This document shows, piece after piece, positions 35,613-46,743 of a stretch of 64,000 nucleotides of DNA. Each line of letters begins with the position of its first letter. Position 1 is the stretch's first letter. Source of the stretch: Paramacrobiotus metropolitanus (lineage: Eukaryota > Tardigrada > Eutardigrada > Parachela > Macrobiotidae); NCBI RefSeq assembly GCF_019649055.1, contig NW_026570223.1, positions 1,364,001-1,428,000 on the forward strand. Reading direction: 5' to 3'. The translations under genes were made by a program, and so were the position numbers. A model generated the notes under the pieces. The model saw nothing but the letters and a program-made list of their open reading frames with translations. It ran no database searches and had not been told where the DNA came from.

Positions 35613-36844
35613 TAAGTGACTATGACCTCGCATCGGTTACTTGGTGTGATACTTGTATATACGTAGTAATATTATTATGTTGGGCGTCTCGTGTTGCCGC
35701 CGTTCGACATGTTTACAAAATTTAGATGTTTCCCGTTTTTGATGATTGAATGCGTAAATAAAAATACCTATGTAGAGATATTTTCTCGCTTTATGACACC
35801 GCTCGGTTGCAGGCAGAATTTTCGCAATAATAACCTCCATACCTCTATACCGGCATACCTTCTCAAAGATACTCATCGTTCGTATATTAATTTTGAGGTT
35901 AGCATAAACCGATATGTACATGTACCACGACTGTGCACACAACCGATGACGGAAAGTTATGCAATAAAGTTGTACGTCGAGGTGTTTCGCTTTTTACGTA
36001 AAAGTTAAAAGGTGATTGTAAGCCGCAATGATAGCGCCAATCGAAGGCTTTTTATTATTTTCCGACTAATGTTCTCCATCATAACGCTAAAAATAAGTTA
36101 GCCAATACACCAGAATTCAACTTACCTGGTTCCAAAAATCTCGATTTTTCAACACCAGTTCGCATGCAAAACGAATACCGCTCATTCTGGTCTGTGCACG
36201 GTATTGGATCAAAAATTGGAACCTCGCATGCGAATTGTATCAGAATTTGGAACCCTTTTTTGTTGTGAAAATAGCTGCTTTCTAATCGCGACTAACAACT
36301 GTTTTAATATCAGCTCGCTGCAGTTTCAGTAACGACTGACACGAAAACAAATTTTGGTATCCTTTTCGGGTAATAAATTATCCAGTTTGTATTACAAATG
36401 ACGCCTGCGTAAATCCGCTAAACTCAGCCCTGAGAATTAAGTAAGAGGCGCAGCACATCCTTATTCAGTTTTGGTCTCAAATGATCATTCTGAAAAGGCT
36501 TTTGGAACCGGGAATTAATGTACGTACCAGAAACAACTCTAAGGTCACGAATGGGTGATGCGTAAGTCTGACAGTTTTAGAGCGCAGATATAAAAGTCCT
36601 ACAATTACAGTATAGCACATTATCCTCAGCAGGGCTGAACTTCTGATCTGCCCTAACTCTAAAATTCTGAATGCTACAAAGTGCTGCAGATATCACTATA
36701 AGAACACTTAATAAAACTACTGTGAAATTTTTGGGTCGCTACTCTTGCGATTTCTGGTCACTGGTGTCCCTACATCCGAAGTAGCACCTCACTCTAAAGT
36801 ACGAGTACTGTATCTAGCAAGCCAACAGCTCGTCTGACATCATT

Positions 36845-36862
36845 TTCCAGAAGGTTCCAGAA
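36845..36862. promoter_or_regulatory. Perfect four-unit heat-shock element
   Basis: The sequence TTCcaGAAggTTCcaGAA is a perfect alternation of four nGAAn/nTTCn units, the binding site of trimeric HSF1. It lies 439 bp upstream of the polyubiquitin-like ATG, consistent with the known stress induction of polyubiquitin genes. No other gene starts nearby. Confidence 0.7.
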
Positions 36863-37300
36863 ACTGCCGTACTGGCCACATTAGTGTCGTACAGAGTAAA
36901 GAACCGACCGACCCTGGTATGTAAGCCCAGTAGAAACCCGGTAACGCTGGCATTATGACTAAGTCCTTCGAAGTATGGTATAAGTATAAGTATAAGTAAG
37001 TGTACGTGCTCCATGAATCATAAAAAGCACAGCTCCGATTGGACGACCTTCGTTTAGTTTCCCTGTATGCGGCTTTTTTGCGCTTGTAGGTGTCGCGTGA
37101 CTGCTCTCTGAAACCAGCATTTGGTCAAGCAAGTTGATGCAGGTACTTAGTTTCATGCATTGTGCGGCGAACTCCAGTCAGTCAAGAGTTTCCAGTTCGA
37201 TTACTTATACATACGGTTTCCACTTTCCAGTTTGTTTAATAATTTTATACTTATACGGGTTACTGATTTTTCCATTCAGTTCTCGTTAGTCGTCGACAAA

Positions 37301-38509
37301 ATGCAGATCTTCGTGAAAACGTTGACCGGGAAAACCATCACTCTGGATGTGGATTCTGCCGATACCATTGAAAACGTCAAGGCCAAGATCCAGGACAAGG
37401 AAGGAATCCCTCCCGATCAGCAGCGTCTGATCTTTGCTGGAAAGCAGCTGGAAGATAAACACACTCTGGGTGACTACAACATCCAGAAAGAGTCAACCAT
37501 CCACTTGGTCCTGCGTCTACGCGGAGGCATGCTCATATACATCAAGGTTCTTACAGGAAAGACCGTCGCGCTGGACGTGGAACTGTCGGACACGGTGGAA
37601 ATCATGAAAAAGAAAATCGAAGATGTGCTGTATATGCCTCCCGACCAACAGCGTCTGATTTTCGATGGTAAGGTTTATTAGTATGAAAATAAGGAATCGC
37701 AACGAATTCCAAATTACGAATTAGGTCTCTGTTTTGCGTTGGCAGCTAGCGTTGCTGCCCTTGACTTATTGTCGGTTGACTGGATATGAGCAACCTGCGC
37801 AAGGCCAGTTCTCTCGTTTTTACAAAGTATCTGGTTTCCGTATGACATGCTTGGTGTAGCGGTTCTTGTAAAATTATGTTTAACGCCATGATATATTAGT
37901 AGGAATATAATATTAGTAGTGATATATTAGTAGGGATTTGCGTTAAGCATTTGTGTATGTAGTAATTGTAGTTAAGGAAATAATAATAAATTATAATATT
38001 ACTTGTTTAACTTCTACATACGAAACTGATAGCGGTACTTACGCGGGTGCTACAGTCTACACTGATATGCTTCACTTAAGCGGGTAGTACGGGTTCTTCC
38101 CTTCTATCTCCTGTGCATTACACTGTAGTCTTGTAAACTGCTTTAGCTTTGACCTTACGCGAAACTGATCGTTCTGTCGTTTGCAGGTAAGCAGCTCGAG
38201 GACAATCGTACCTTGTCCCAGTATAACCTGCATGCCGGCGCTGTGGTTCATCTGGTCCTACGTCTGCGCGGTGGCATGCAGATCTTCATCAAGACCCTGG
38301 CAGCGGGAAAATCCATCAGCTTGATTGCGGACGCTGAGGACACCATAGCCAGTGTGAAGCGCAAGGTTCATGATCGTGAAGGACTCCCGTATGAAACACT
38401 GCGCCTGATCTTCAACGGGAAGGAGCTGGTCGGTGACCGGACGCTGCAGGACTACAATATCCGCCCGGAGGCCACGCTGTTCCTGGCTCTAAAGCTGCCG
38501 GGAGGATAA
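37301..38509 (+). CDS. Polyubiquitin-like protein: one ubiquitin plus two divergent ubiquitin-like units, 2 exons
   Basis: Exons are 37301-37667 and 38187-38509, with a phase-1 GT-AG intron inside unit 2. The product is 229 aa in three head-to-tail beta-grasp units. Unit 1 is near-canonical ubiquitin (76 aa, ending RLRGG) with scattered changes such as LDVDSAD and DKHTLGD. Unit 2 starts [11 protein letters not shown], keeps Lys6, 11, 27, 29 and 48 but loses Lys33 and Lys63 (YNLHAG), and ends RLRGG. Unit 3 (77 aa) starts [12 protein letters not shown], has Arg at the Lys63 position, and ends exactly at KLPGG with no extra residue. Ordinary polyubiquitin repeats are identical through concerted evolution; these are not. 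Deubiquitinases could release unit 1 as free ubiquitin and units 2-3 as separate modifiers, or the chain could act as a fused ISG15-like modifier. A heat-shock element lies upstream. Confidence 0.88.
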
Positions 38510-39875
38510 GGAATTGTAAATTTACTTGTGGCGTTTCGGTTTTGTATCCCGGGTAGGCAGGTTATGATGTGCATCTTTGGTTTTTCTTTTGTTCTTGCAG
38601 TTATGCTTCGTATCTTTATAACGGTATTGTAGCTGTTTTTAAGTTTTATGGTTAGCATTATGTTGAATACATTTAGGATTTGCTCCGGCTTTGGGCACAG
38701 TAGATGTGCCGCGTGCGATGATTGTTGCAGTTTTATGTAGCTTCGATTCTTTGCAGATTTTACAGTTACTGTACTTTCTTTTATGCTGATATTGCAATAT
38801 TGTGCCTAATGATTTGTACAGTGTTCGAAGTTCCATCTTCTGTTAATAGAGTTTAGCTATCGATTGGTTTTAGCAAGGTACTAGTATTAGTACTTCATTT
38901 CATGCTGAACAATAAACGTTTGTGGTCAGTCAAAATATAATATGTGCTTTTCAGGCATTGTCGATTGGTAGTTCGTATTTCGAGGCATGTGCGCTATCTC
39001 ATCTCTCACAAGCAGGCAAAAGCTCCGAACTAGGGAGTGGAAATCTAGCATACTGTGCATCACTGCATAGTGCCACTGCAAACTTGAAGTACTCGTATCA
39101 GTATTAGATAACATTGTGTACTGACACTGGAGTAGAAGGAAAAGGTTACTTACATCCAGACAGTGGCAGACACTACTGTTCATACTTTCGTACTACAGCT
39201 GCATTTTGGAGGTACTTACTGTAATTGAAACAATGTTAATTTTAATCTTCTCTATCGTTGACGTTTCGTAAAACTCGTGGTTTCTGTTTCCTTTCAGAAA
39301 TCTGGATAAGCTCAAGAAGTGCATGAAACTAATGGATGTGCATTTGAATGTGCCTGTAAGGCACTAAGGCAGAGTCCAACTTCACAAGAGCGCATGCAAA
39401 ATTATGCTAATAGGGTAACAGGCCGCGCAATCATTTGTTTATCTGTTTATCGGAATTTGCTTAATCGTTATTTGAGAAGGAACTAGGAAGTTCAGGGCAC
39501 GACGATTACCAGACAAGCACAACATAACATGCTTTGAGGTAAGAAATATTATTCTGCGAATTGTATTAAAAAGATTATGGCATATCAAAACGATAATCCG
39601 AACAATATTAATGGAGCGGAATCAGTCCACAAAATGGTATATCATGTGGACCGACACCGTTTGTTGAACGAAAATGATAACGGAAACCAACTGTTATCAT
39701 GAACCGAGATAAAGAACGTTGGATGTAGAATTAATTACATATCCAGTTTTAAAATGTCCATAGGAGTACGTTGAGGAGCTACGCACTTGCTTCGATCTGA
39801 CTTTGCCGGGCCTGTTTGATTTGGACTGTTTTTGATGTTTTGTTAATTTACATTTTACTTTTGCCATCTGGGAAA
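38510..39875. other. Intergenic, nothing firmly recognised
   Basis: Holds the ubiquitin-gene 3' UTR and the lipase upstream region. A short exon-like stretch at about 39299-39356 (CAG before, GTAAGG after, 19 codons open) has no partner exon that I can find. No repeat or RNA gene was recognised. Confidence 0.35.
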
Positions 39876-42800
39876 ATGCTCACTCACTTTCTAGTGTTTA
39901 GTCTACTCGGTAGGTAAGCTGATCTCCATCAAAACCCGAATACCAGAATTGTACACGTTAAAGTGGTTGCATTTTATTGCTAGACTATGCGCTGACCGGC
40001 TGACGTCAAGCGCTATAATCTTAAGTTAAGTGACAAGTAAAGCGTCACAATACGGTAATAAGGTTTTCTAACGCTGTAATAACTCCATTTGCATCCACAT
40101 AAAGTCGTATGTGATTTTTAAAAATTTATTTTTGGTTACTGATCAACTTTCAGGTTTGCTTTGTTTCGTGAGCGCTGTTCCGTACCGCACCCGAACGATC
40201 CACATTGGTCCGCAAGATGAAGTGGAAGATCCGATGTACCTGTACCGCAGCATGGTGGCCTCGGTTGCCGAATACAAAGCCGCCAAGGCATTCGAGGAAT
40301 CCCGAGCTAAACTGGGCGTGCGGTCAACTACGCGCGATGATCATGTCTGCTACGGCGATTTAGGATGTTTCTTCAAGAACGGTACCTACGGAAATTTCTG
40401 GATGTTACCATATTCACCGGAATATCTGGAAACGAAATTCCTGCTGTACACGAGCGCTGGCCAGAAAGATCCACAGCTGCTGCAGTACGATAAACCGGAG
40501 ACGTTGACTGGGTCGGCGTTTCGTGCTGATTGGCCGACGACTGTCTTTATGCATGGCTTTGGCAATGGACCGCACACGGCATGGACACCAAGCTTTCAGG
40601 CTGCTATTTTCCACTCGGTACGTAAGTTACAGTAACTGTACTAGTGAATAGTGACACCAACTATATTACCTACTCTAGCTTTAAACGTAATTATTTAGTA
40701 AGGAAATATGAAACAAGCGTGTTTGAAAAGGAATAACGCATAATGAATAAAATTTATTTCGATTACACAATTTATCGAATCGTTCTTACTAATAAAGTTA
40801 AATTAGTGTGGCTAGCGTTTAATATTATTAATTAAAGCCGAGGCTGGATTTGAAAGGCTGTATTACTCAGGTGTTGATGATTTGTTTTGACTGCAGATTC
40901 CGCAAGGAAATTACATTTTTGTCGATTGGAGCATCGGTGCTAGGCCGCCAAACTACTGGGCAGCGTCCGCCAACACCCAAGTTGTTGGAGCGCAAGTGGC
41001 CAAACTTATTGCGGCTCTCAAGTAAACTGCATTTCAAAATGTTTAAATGGCCATGATAACAATAAGATAAATATGCAACTCGTACTTACATACGTGTAAA
41101 TTCAAGCCCTGTGCACTGTTTAATCCGCTGAAGCGGTAACACAGATGTGCATGATCGTAGAGTAGCGGCTAAAAGTGTTGCGTAACGATTCCATCGGATG
41201 AGTCCTGCTTGCTGTTATTTGAAAGTGAACAATTAATAATTGCGGTATTCCTTTTCAATAGCATCACCATCACCAAAATATTGACCTTTAGGTAACTAGA
41301 ACATTTTTTTCAGCACACATACAGGAACAACATCAGATAAATTCCATATCGTGGGATATTCACTGGGAGCCCATGCTGCCGGTTTCACTGGACACCGACT
41401 TGTCCAATACGGCCATAAGCGGGCTGGTCGCATCACCGGTCTGGACCCGGCTGGACCGATTTTTGAAGATGGGCATGGTGATGCAATTTTAAGCAGTGGC
41501 GACGCCGATTTTGTTGCCGGCTTGCACGCCAATGGGGCCACGCTGACCAATGGTGGATTTGGATTGTACAAACGCGTCGGAGACATTGACTGTAAGTGCG
41601 CCAGAGCTCGACGATAAAACTTAATTTCGCTATTTCATTGCTGCAAAAGAGCGATCACCGGTGCAAACAGTGAGTTTGTATCACTTTGTACCTAGTTTAA
41701 TCTACTTTGTAGCTTAATCAGTCTGTGAGTAACCATTCATAATGCCGCTCCTAATTAACGGAACTGGGTGATCCTTAGTTTATCCCAACGGAGGACAATA
41801 TCAACCTGGATGTCCCCATGCCATCTGGGGAACGTTAGGCAATTTGCTGACCTTTAATTGTAAGGGCTCATCGTGGTCTGTTATACTTGATATATTTGCA
41901 TCAGTTTTCCAAAACGTTTTGTGCAAAACTTATTGATTTGTGGGGCGTTTCATTTACGTCGTACTGCTTTTAGTTGGCGATATGCCGGAGTCAGTGAAAT
42001 GCAACCATCATCGTGCCATCGAATTAATCATGGAAGCCTTGGATCCACACTGCAGTCATCACAGTTATGCGTGCGAAAACTGGGAGTCTTTTAAAGAAGG
42101 CCAGTGCGATCCCGAACCAGACGGCAATATGGGCATTTTCTTCACCCATACCAAATCCGATCTACAGCACTTCCTGCTTACCAAGGACGCAGACGGATTT
42201 TGTGGTATGTACGGGTGGTGTATATGTCTTTTGGGTGCTGCGCTTTCTTTATAAGCAAGCGTATTTCGTACTGCGCAACGGCGCAGTTCTTCTTTTCAAA
42301 CGTGACAATCTGTACTGAGTAGTCGTACATTATTCACGGATATTGATTTTCAATCCCCGATCTACTTTTTTTAGCAAATGCTGTAAAAATCTCACTGGAA
42401 ATTGCCTCAACATCAGAAGATTCCGAAGGCAGTCTGACAGTAATCTTCGTCCATAACGATGGTAGAGTGGAAACAGTAGAACAGCTAGCGTAAGCGGTCA
42501 TGTCGTTGTCTGAAGTGTTTGTACAATATTCGCAATCTTGTTCTGTCTCCTCAGAAAATGACGAAGTGTTGTAATGCACGGGCGTTACAAGGACATACGT
42601 AGATATGAAAATTAATTCCGATAGCAGGAACTAGAAAAATATGCACAGACTGCATAGTATTGTTCGTCGTACGTATGACCAACAAAAATACTTCGTAGTC
42701 AAGTTAAGCTTTGATTGCAGGAAGGACGAAGGATTACCAGCCGGAAAGATTGTGACGGAAGTAGTGCCCAGTCGTTTCCCTGTGGCCGATATTGCTCAAA

Positions 42801-43060
42801 TTAAAATCGAATACACACCCGATTGTGGATGGATCTGGTGCAGCGCAGACCGGATAAATATGGAGCGTATTACTGTGGAAAATTTAGCTGTTTCAGGGTT
42901 AGTACTTGTAATCCTTTCCCGAAAGCGTACACATCATTAGCCGGTTGTTTTAACATACATCTTTGGGCGATGCATGTACAGAAACAAGAAGTGCGGAGGA
43001 TACGAAATCTTGTACAAAGAAGATGTGACGACAATCTACCTTTCACCGTGCACAGCTTAA
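39876..43060 (+). CDS. Secreted pancreatic-type triacyl/phospholipid lipase with C-terminal PLAT domain, 9 exons
   Basis: Exons: 39876-39909, 40154-40617, 40897-41021, 41314-41591, 41779-41859, 41974-42204, 42375-42489, 42721-42897 and 42982-43060. Phases all agree, giving 527 aa. Exon 1 plus the start of exon 2 make a signal peptide (MLTHFLVFSLLGGLLCFVSA). The alpha/beta-hydrolase domain shows VCYGDLGCF, TTVFMHGF, IFVDWSIGA, the nucleophile elbow GYSLGAHAAG (Ser), RITGLDPAGP (Asp), DFYPNGG and CNHHRAIELI (His), so the catalytic triad is complete. The last three exons (NAVKISLEIA..., AGKIVTEVV..., the terminal TTIYLSPC) form a PLAT/lipoxygenase-homology domain like the colipase-binding domain of pancreatic lipase. 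It probably hydrolyses dietary or yolk lipid esters extracellularly. The donor at 40617 (GTACGT) was preferred to a stronger GTAAGT four bases on because only it keeps frame. Confidence 0.9.
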
Positions 43061-43884
43061 CGCGACGTGGAATGCAATTAAGACCAGCAGCAACCTAACG
43101 ATATGTCAAAACACCGGCCATAGTGTAGAAACTGTTTATAACACCGAGCTTAAAGCTTCAAACGTTAAAGATTTTACGCACTGATTTTGTATCTAAATTA
43201 ATTTTGACAATGACAATTTCCTAAATGCTTGTACTGTGAAAGACTGAAGAAAACTGCTTTGCAGTGCGTAACTCATGCGTTCGATGCAAAACCACAATGG
43301 TCCATCGACATGACAGTAAATACCAGTCAAGAGTTGGTTTTTGTGAAGATGAATAACTTCGGAATTTTGTGACAAGGGGTAACTGCATCCGACGTTTCTC
43401 ATTTTTACCGCTTTCAGTCAGAAAAAGACTGATGTACTTACCTCTGGTATCACTACATTTGCATTTAAGTACAGTATCCCATGAGCGCGTGGTTTGTCGC
43501 GTTTTTGCTGTATGATGCCTGCAAAACTTATGCGGTTACTTATCTAATTGCTTTTTCGGTGTGATGTTTTCCTGAAAATTGAATTTAAAAGAAATGTAAT
43601 CCAATCCTGTGGTATATATGCCGGGTTTCCCTTAGAGATTTGTTCGAACCGTATGCAAAGGTCACGGTTGCTTTTGCTATTCCATCGCTTAGTAATTAAC
43701 AACTACTTGTGGAAACCTCATACCTGCTGTTTGAGTTAAGATTTTGATACTAATATTTTTCTTTTCTATATTCGTAAACCAACCCCTGTAAAACCAATTT
43801 ATTTTTTTCAATTTAACGGAGTGCTATAACCGTTCAACAATCAAACTAGCACAAAAGAAACTACAAAGTACTTAACTCAAAATC
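43061..43884. other. Intergenic; upstream region of receptor 1
   Basis: No gene seen. Contains a block (CTTAGAGATT at 43631, ATGCAAAGGTCACG at 43653) that is repeated upstream of receptor 2. Confidence 0.5.
43653..43666 (+). promoter_or_regulatory. Conserved upstream block of receptor 1 (AAAGGTCA-containing)
   Basis: ATGCAAAGGTCACG, 232 bp upstream of the receptor 1 ATG. It is preceded by CTTAGAGATT at 43631-43640 with 12 nt between. The same pair in the same order and nearly the same spacing lies upstream of receptor 2. The core AAAGGTCA is a monomeric nuclear-receptor half-site (NR4A type). It could be a shared regulatory element or simply residual duplication identity. Confidence 0.4.
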
Positions 43885-45621
43885 ATGGATTTCGAAGCCA
43901 AACAACGCGGTTGTATTAAAACCTGCTTAAGTTTTTATTCAGCCGTTTTAAAAGCTGTTGGATATGGGTGTTTTCCTCTTCCTCAAGCTGTTCCAGGCGA
44001 ATCCATCTGGAAGCGCATTCTGCAAATTCTTTGGAGAGTCATCATCATGATTTATACTGTGCTGCTGATAGGTTTCGGGATTTGCAACACCATTCGCCGC
44101 ATTGCCGCTATAACACAGGAAAACACCGCATCACCGCAAAGTACGACGAGCATGATGGGCCATATTTTTGCGACTGTTAGCCATCTTGGTATGTGCACTT
44201 TAAGCCTGTACACGATGTGTGTCCATAACAAGATTATGATACTGATGGATAAAATTGAAGTTTTGGGCGTCCAGTACTTCACAAAGCGCGACGAACGGTG
44301 GTTTTACGCTTTAGTATTTACAGTATCGGTGGTTTCTATTGCAAACTTTCTATGGCGTTTCTGGCCAATCTTCAAAGGGACATTGATTGTTGGGGACGGG
44401 AGTGATATTTCTGGATTCATATGGATACTACGGCATCTGAAATACAGCCATCCATTCACGTTTCTCTGCATTCGCAGCCTCTTTGTTGCTCAAAATTTCG
44501 TCTATATGTTCTCTTTGTCTTTTTTCCAGCTCTTCTTGGTGACGATAATGATAAGTGTGTCGTTTTGCTTTTACGCTATCCAACGTTCTTTAAAGAATGC
44601 AGTCGAAAAGGACAACATTAAGCTGGTGAGATCTGTAATGAGTGACCACACGGCAGTAGGTGATGCAGTTTCCGAACTGGACAACATTTTGTGCTTTCCA
44701 AGTCCCATATTGTTCATATACTTCCTACTGTGCATACTCGTGGGCATATCGGTGTTCACTGGCGGTATCGGGGAACCCGGCGCGATTGAAGTTTTCGGAG
44801 TTGCGACTGCCACTGTTATCGTTATGACAACATGCTTTGTCACCGTCACCAACCAGGTACCGAAGTGCTTAATTTTTGCCGTCTGCATTTATTTGAACAA
44901 ATTGGGTTACGTGCAGTATTTGCATACCCACCATTACATTATTACTGTACAGAGCACTACTGTATTTTTCTTTTCTACAAGCTGCTGATTTTGCAGACAG
45001 TTGCAAACGAGCATCTATGAGTTTGACACAAGACATTAAAGTCTAGCAAATAAATCTATGATTTGCAGGCCGAGGCTGTGGTACCAGTGTTGTTGAAATT
45101 TCTCCGCACCGTTGATGATTGCAAGGAGCATTACCGGTTGTCCTTTTACATTACCAGTCTCCAGACAAACCGAGTAGGATTCACGTTCGGAAAGTTTTTT
45201 ACTATAGACCGGACATTTGTCATATCGGTAAGTGTTTAGCGTTGCTAACAGGCTATAAACCATAAGTTTACCGGGAGGCAAATGCAATGAGGCGGTGGAA
45301 TCGAGCACACCGCATCAGAGCGAAGCTGGAAGCGTCGTTTTTTTTGCGGTGTATATGTGAAATATTCCTTTGCGTCGGTTTTTTAAACCAAAAATTACCA
45401 GGACAAACGATATACAAAAACAATTAAGTACCCAACAAAAAGATTTATGCGTGTTACCTGTTAGCGATTATCTGGGACTATTGTTGCAGCTTACTGGTGC
45501 CCTTATCACGTACGCATTGATAATGTGGGAACTGGGTGATAAAGGGGAGTCAATGGAATCTCTATCAGATTGTGCAGTTCTTTGGAAGAAATGTGGAAAC
45601 TTCTCGTTCGGTTCAACATAA
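43885..45621 (+). CDS. Seven-transmembrane gustatory-receptor-like chemoreceptor 1, 3 exons
   Basis: Exons 43885-44856, 45069-45227 and 45490-45621 encode 420 aa. At least six hydrophobic segments are clear in exon 1 (for example VIIMIYTVLLIGFGICN, VFTVSVVSIANFLWRF, ILFIYFLLCILVGISVF). The short last two exons encode the region before and within the final helix: GFTFGKFFTIDRTFVIS|LTGALITYALIMWEL. A phase-0 intron just before a last helix containing TY is characteristic of the insect gustatory-receptor/GR-like superfamily, whose members are ligand-gated channels with inverted topology. The tail is unusual in having three cysteines after the last helix. The tandem paralogue shares exon structure. 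The ligand is unknown; family assignment rests on the C-terminal signature and exon layout. Confidence 0.72.
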
Positions 45622-46743
45622 ATAACCGGCAAAATTGCACCTCCAACGCTGGCTTCGAGATCGATAAGCTCGTTATGTCGGCCAATTTTCCAATGAAAAG
45701 CCGCCATTTTAATTTGCAATATATTTTTTTACATATTTCCCTTAAACAGTTGTTTACTGAATTCGAGCATATCTGCAGATATGTAAAAAAATATTTTATT
45801 TTGCTGTAAAAAAATAATATTTTAATAAAAATAATTCGTACTTTATTTGCTTTCCATGTTGATACCATAACAGTTAATATTATTCCCCTTTATTATTCGT
45901 ATTTCAGAACTGTGTAAGCGTACATGTTTAATTAAGATGGTGAGCATAGAAAGCACGACAACTACCGCCTCAGAGAGAACGCAATCCCGAAATGCGACGC
46001 GTATTGTTCCAACAGTTGTCACCCATATTAACTGATTGTCTCATACGAGATATCCTACAGTCACATTTATCCAGGAGGAAAACTGGAAACAGAAATTTCC
46101 CCAGGAACGTACGGAGGTAACGGTAACCCCACGGGGAAATTAAGGTGAAGCTTGGGGAGCGGGCTACGACACACCTTATGATTGATATCGCCTATGGAAA
46201 TTTATGGTTAATTTGATAATCTCAACTTCAAGCCATGCCCATTAGTAACAGCTGGCAAATCCTACGATGATTGATGCAGCTAAAAAATACATTACACTGT
46301 GCCTAATACTACGGTAGTTTAATCAATATTTTACGAACTTGTATTGTATATTTTATAAATACCTATTCTTACGAAGTTTTGTGCCAGAGTGGAAATGTTT
46401 GATGAAACGGTCGAGACGTCTCTCGAGACTTTCCACTCATACTATTACGTAACTGAGTACATAAATATTTAGCCCAAGTGGGTTTACAACACTGTTCTGA
46501 AAGCTCAAGCTCAACAGAATTTTAGAACAACACTGCCGCAAACACCGAATTTCTCCTTAGAGATTTTGCACGAGTTGAATGCAAAGGTCACGTCTACCCC
46601 GGTAATTTAGCGAGTACAGTTAAAACCAAACCGTTGCCGCTGCTATTTGCAGAAGTTTTCTCATACAGATAGATCTTATTATTTTTGACGCCGACTCGCA
46701 AAACAGCTCTTCATTTATCCCGATTGCAGATAGAGCAGAAAAA
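45622..46743. other. Intergenic; upstream region of receptor 2
   Basis: No gene seen. Carries the CTTAGAGATT / ATGCAAAGGTCACG block shared with receptor 1. Confidence 0.45.
46579..46592 (+). promoter_or_regulatory. Conserved upstream block of receptor 2 (AAAGGTCA-containing)
   Basis: ATGCAAAGGTCACG, 165 bp upstream of the receptor 2 ATG. It is preceded by CTTAGAGATT at 46556-46565 with 13 nt between. It matches the receptor 1 block exactly over 14 bases, while the surrounding intergenic sequence has diverged considerably. Confidence 0.4.

Larger units (their letters stand above)
34241..37300. other. Long intergenic region with a MITE and ubiquitin-gene promoter
   Basis: No protein gene is recognised in this 3-kb stretch. 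It contains a TATATAAG word near 34430, the Harbinger-like MITE at 35449-35612, a TATAAAAG near 36584, the heat-shock element at 36845-36862 and a short TATAAG repeat near 36975-36998. Other open frames are short and unrecognised. Confidence 0.45.

Noticed and set aside
39299-39356. Isolated exon with good splice sites upstream of the lipase
   Set aside because: Nineteen open codons with no partner exon and no similarity; the lipase signal-peptide exon lies further downstream and does not need it.
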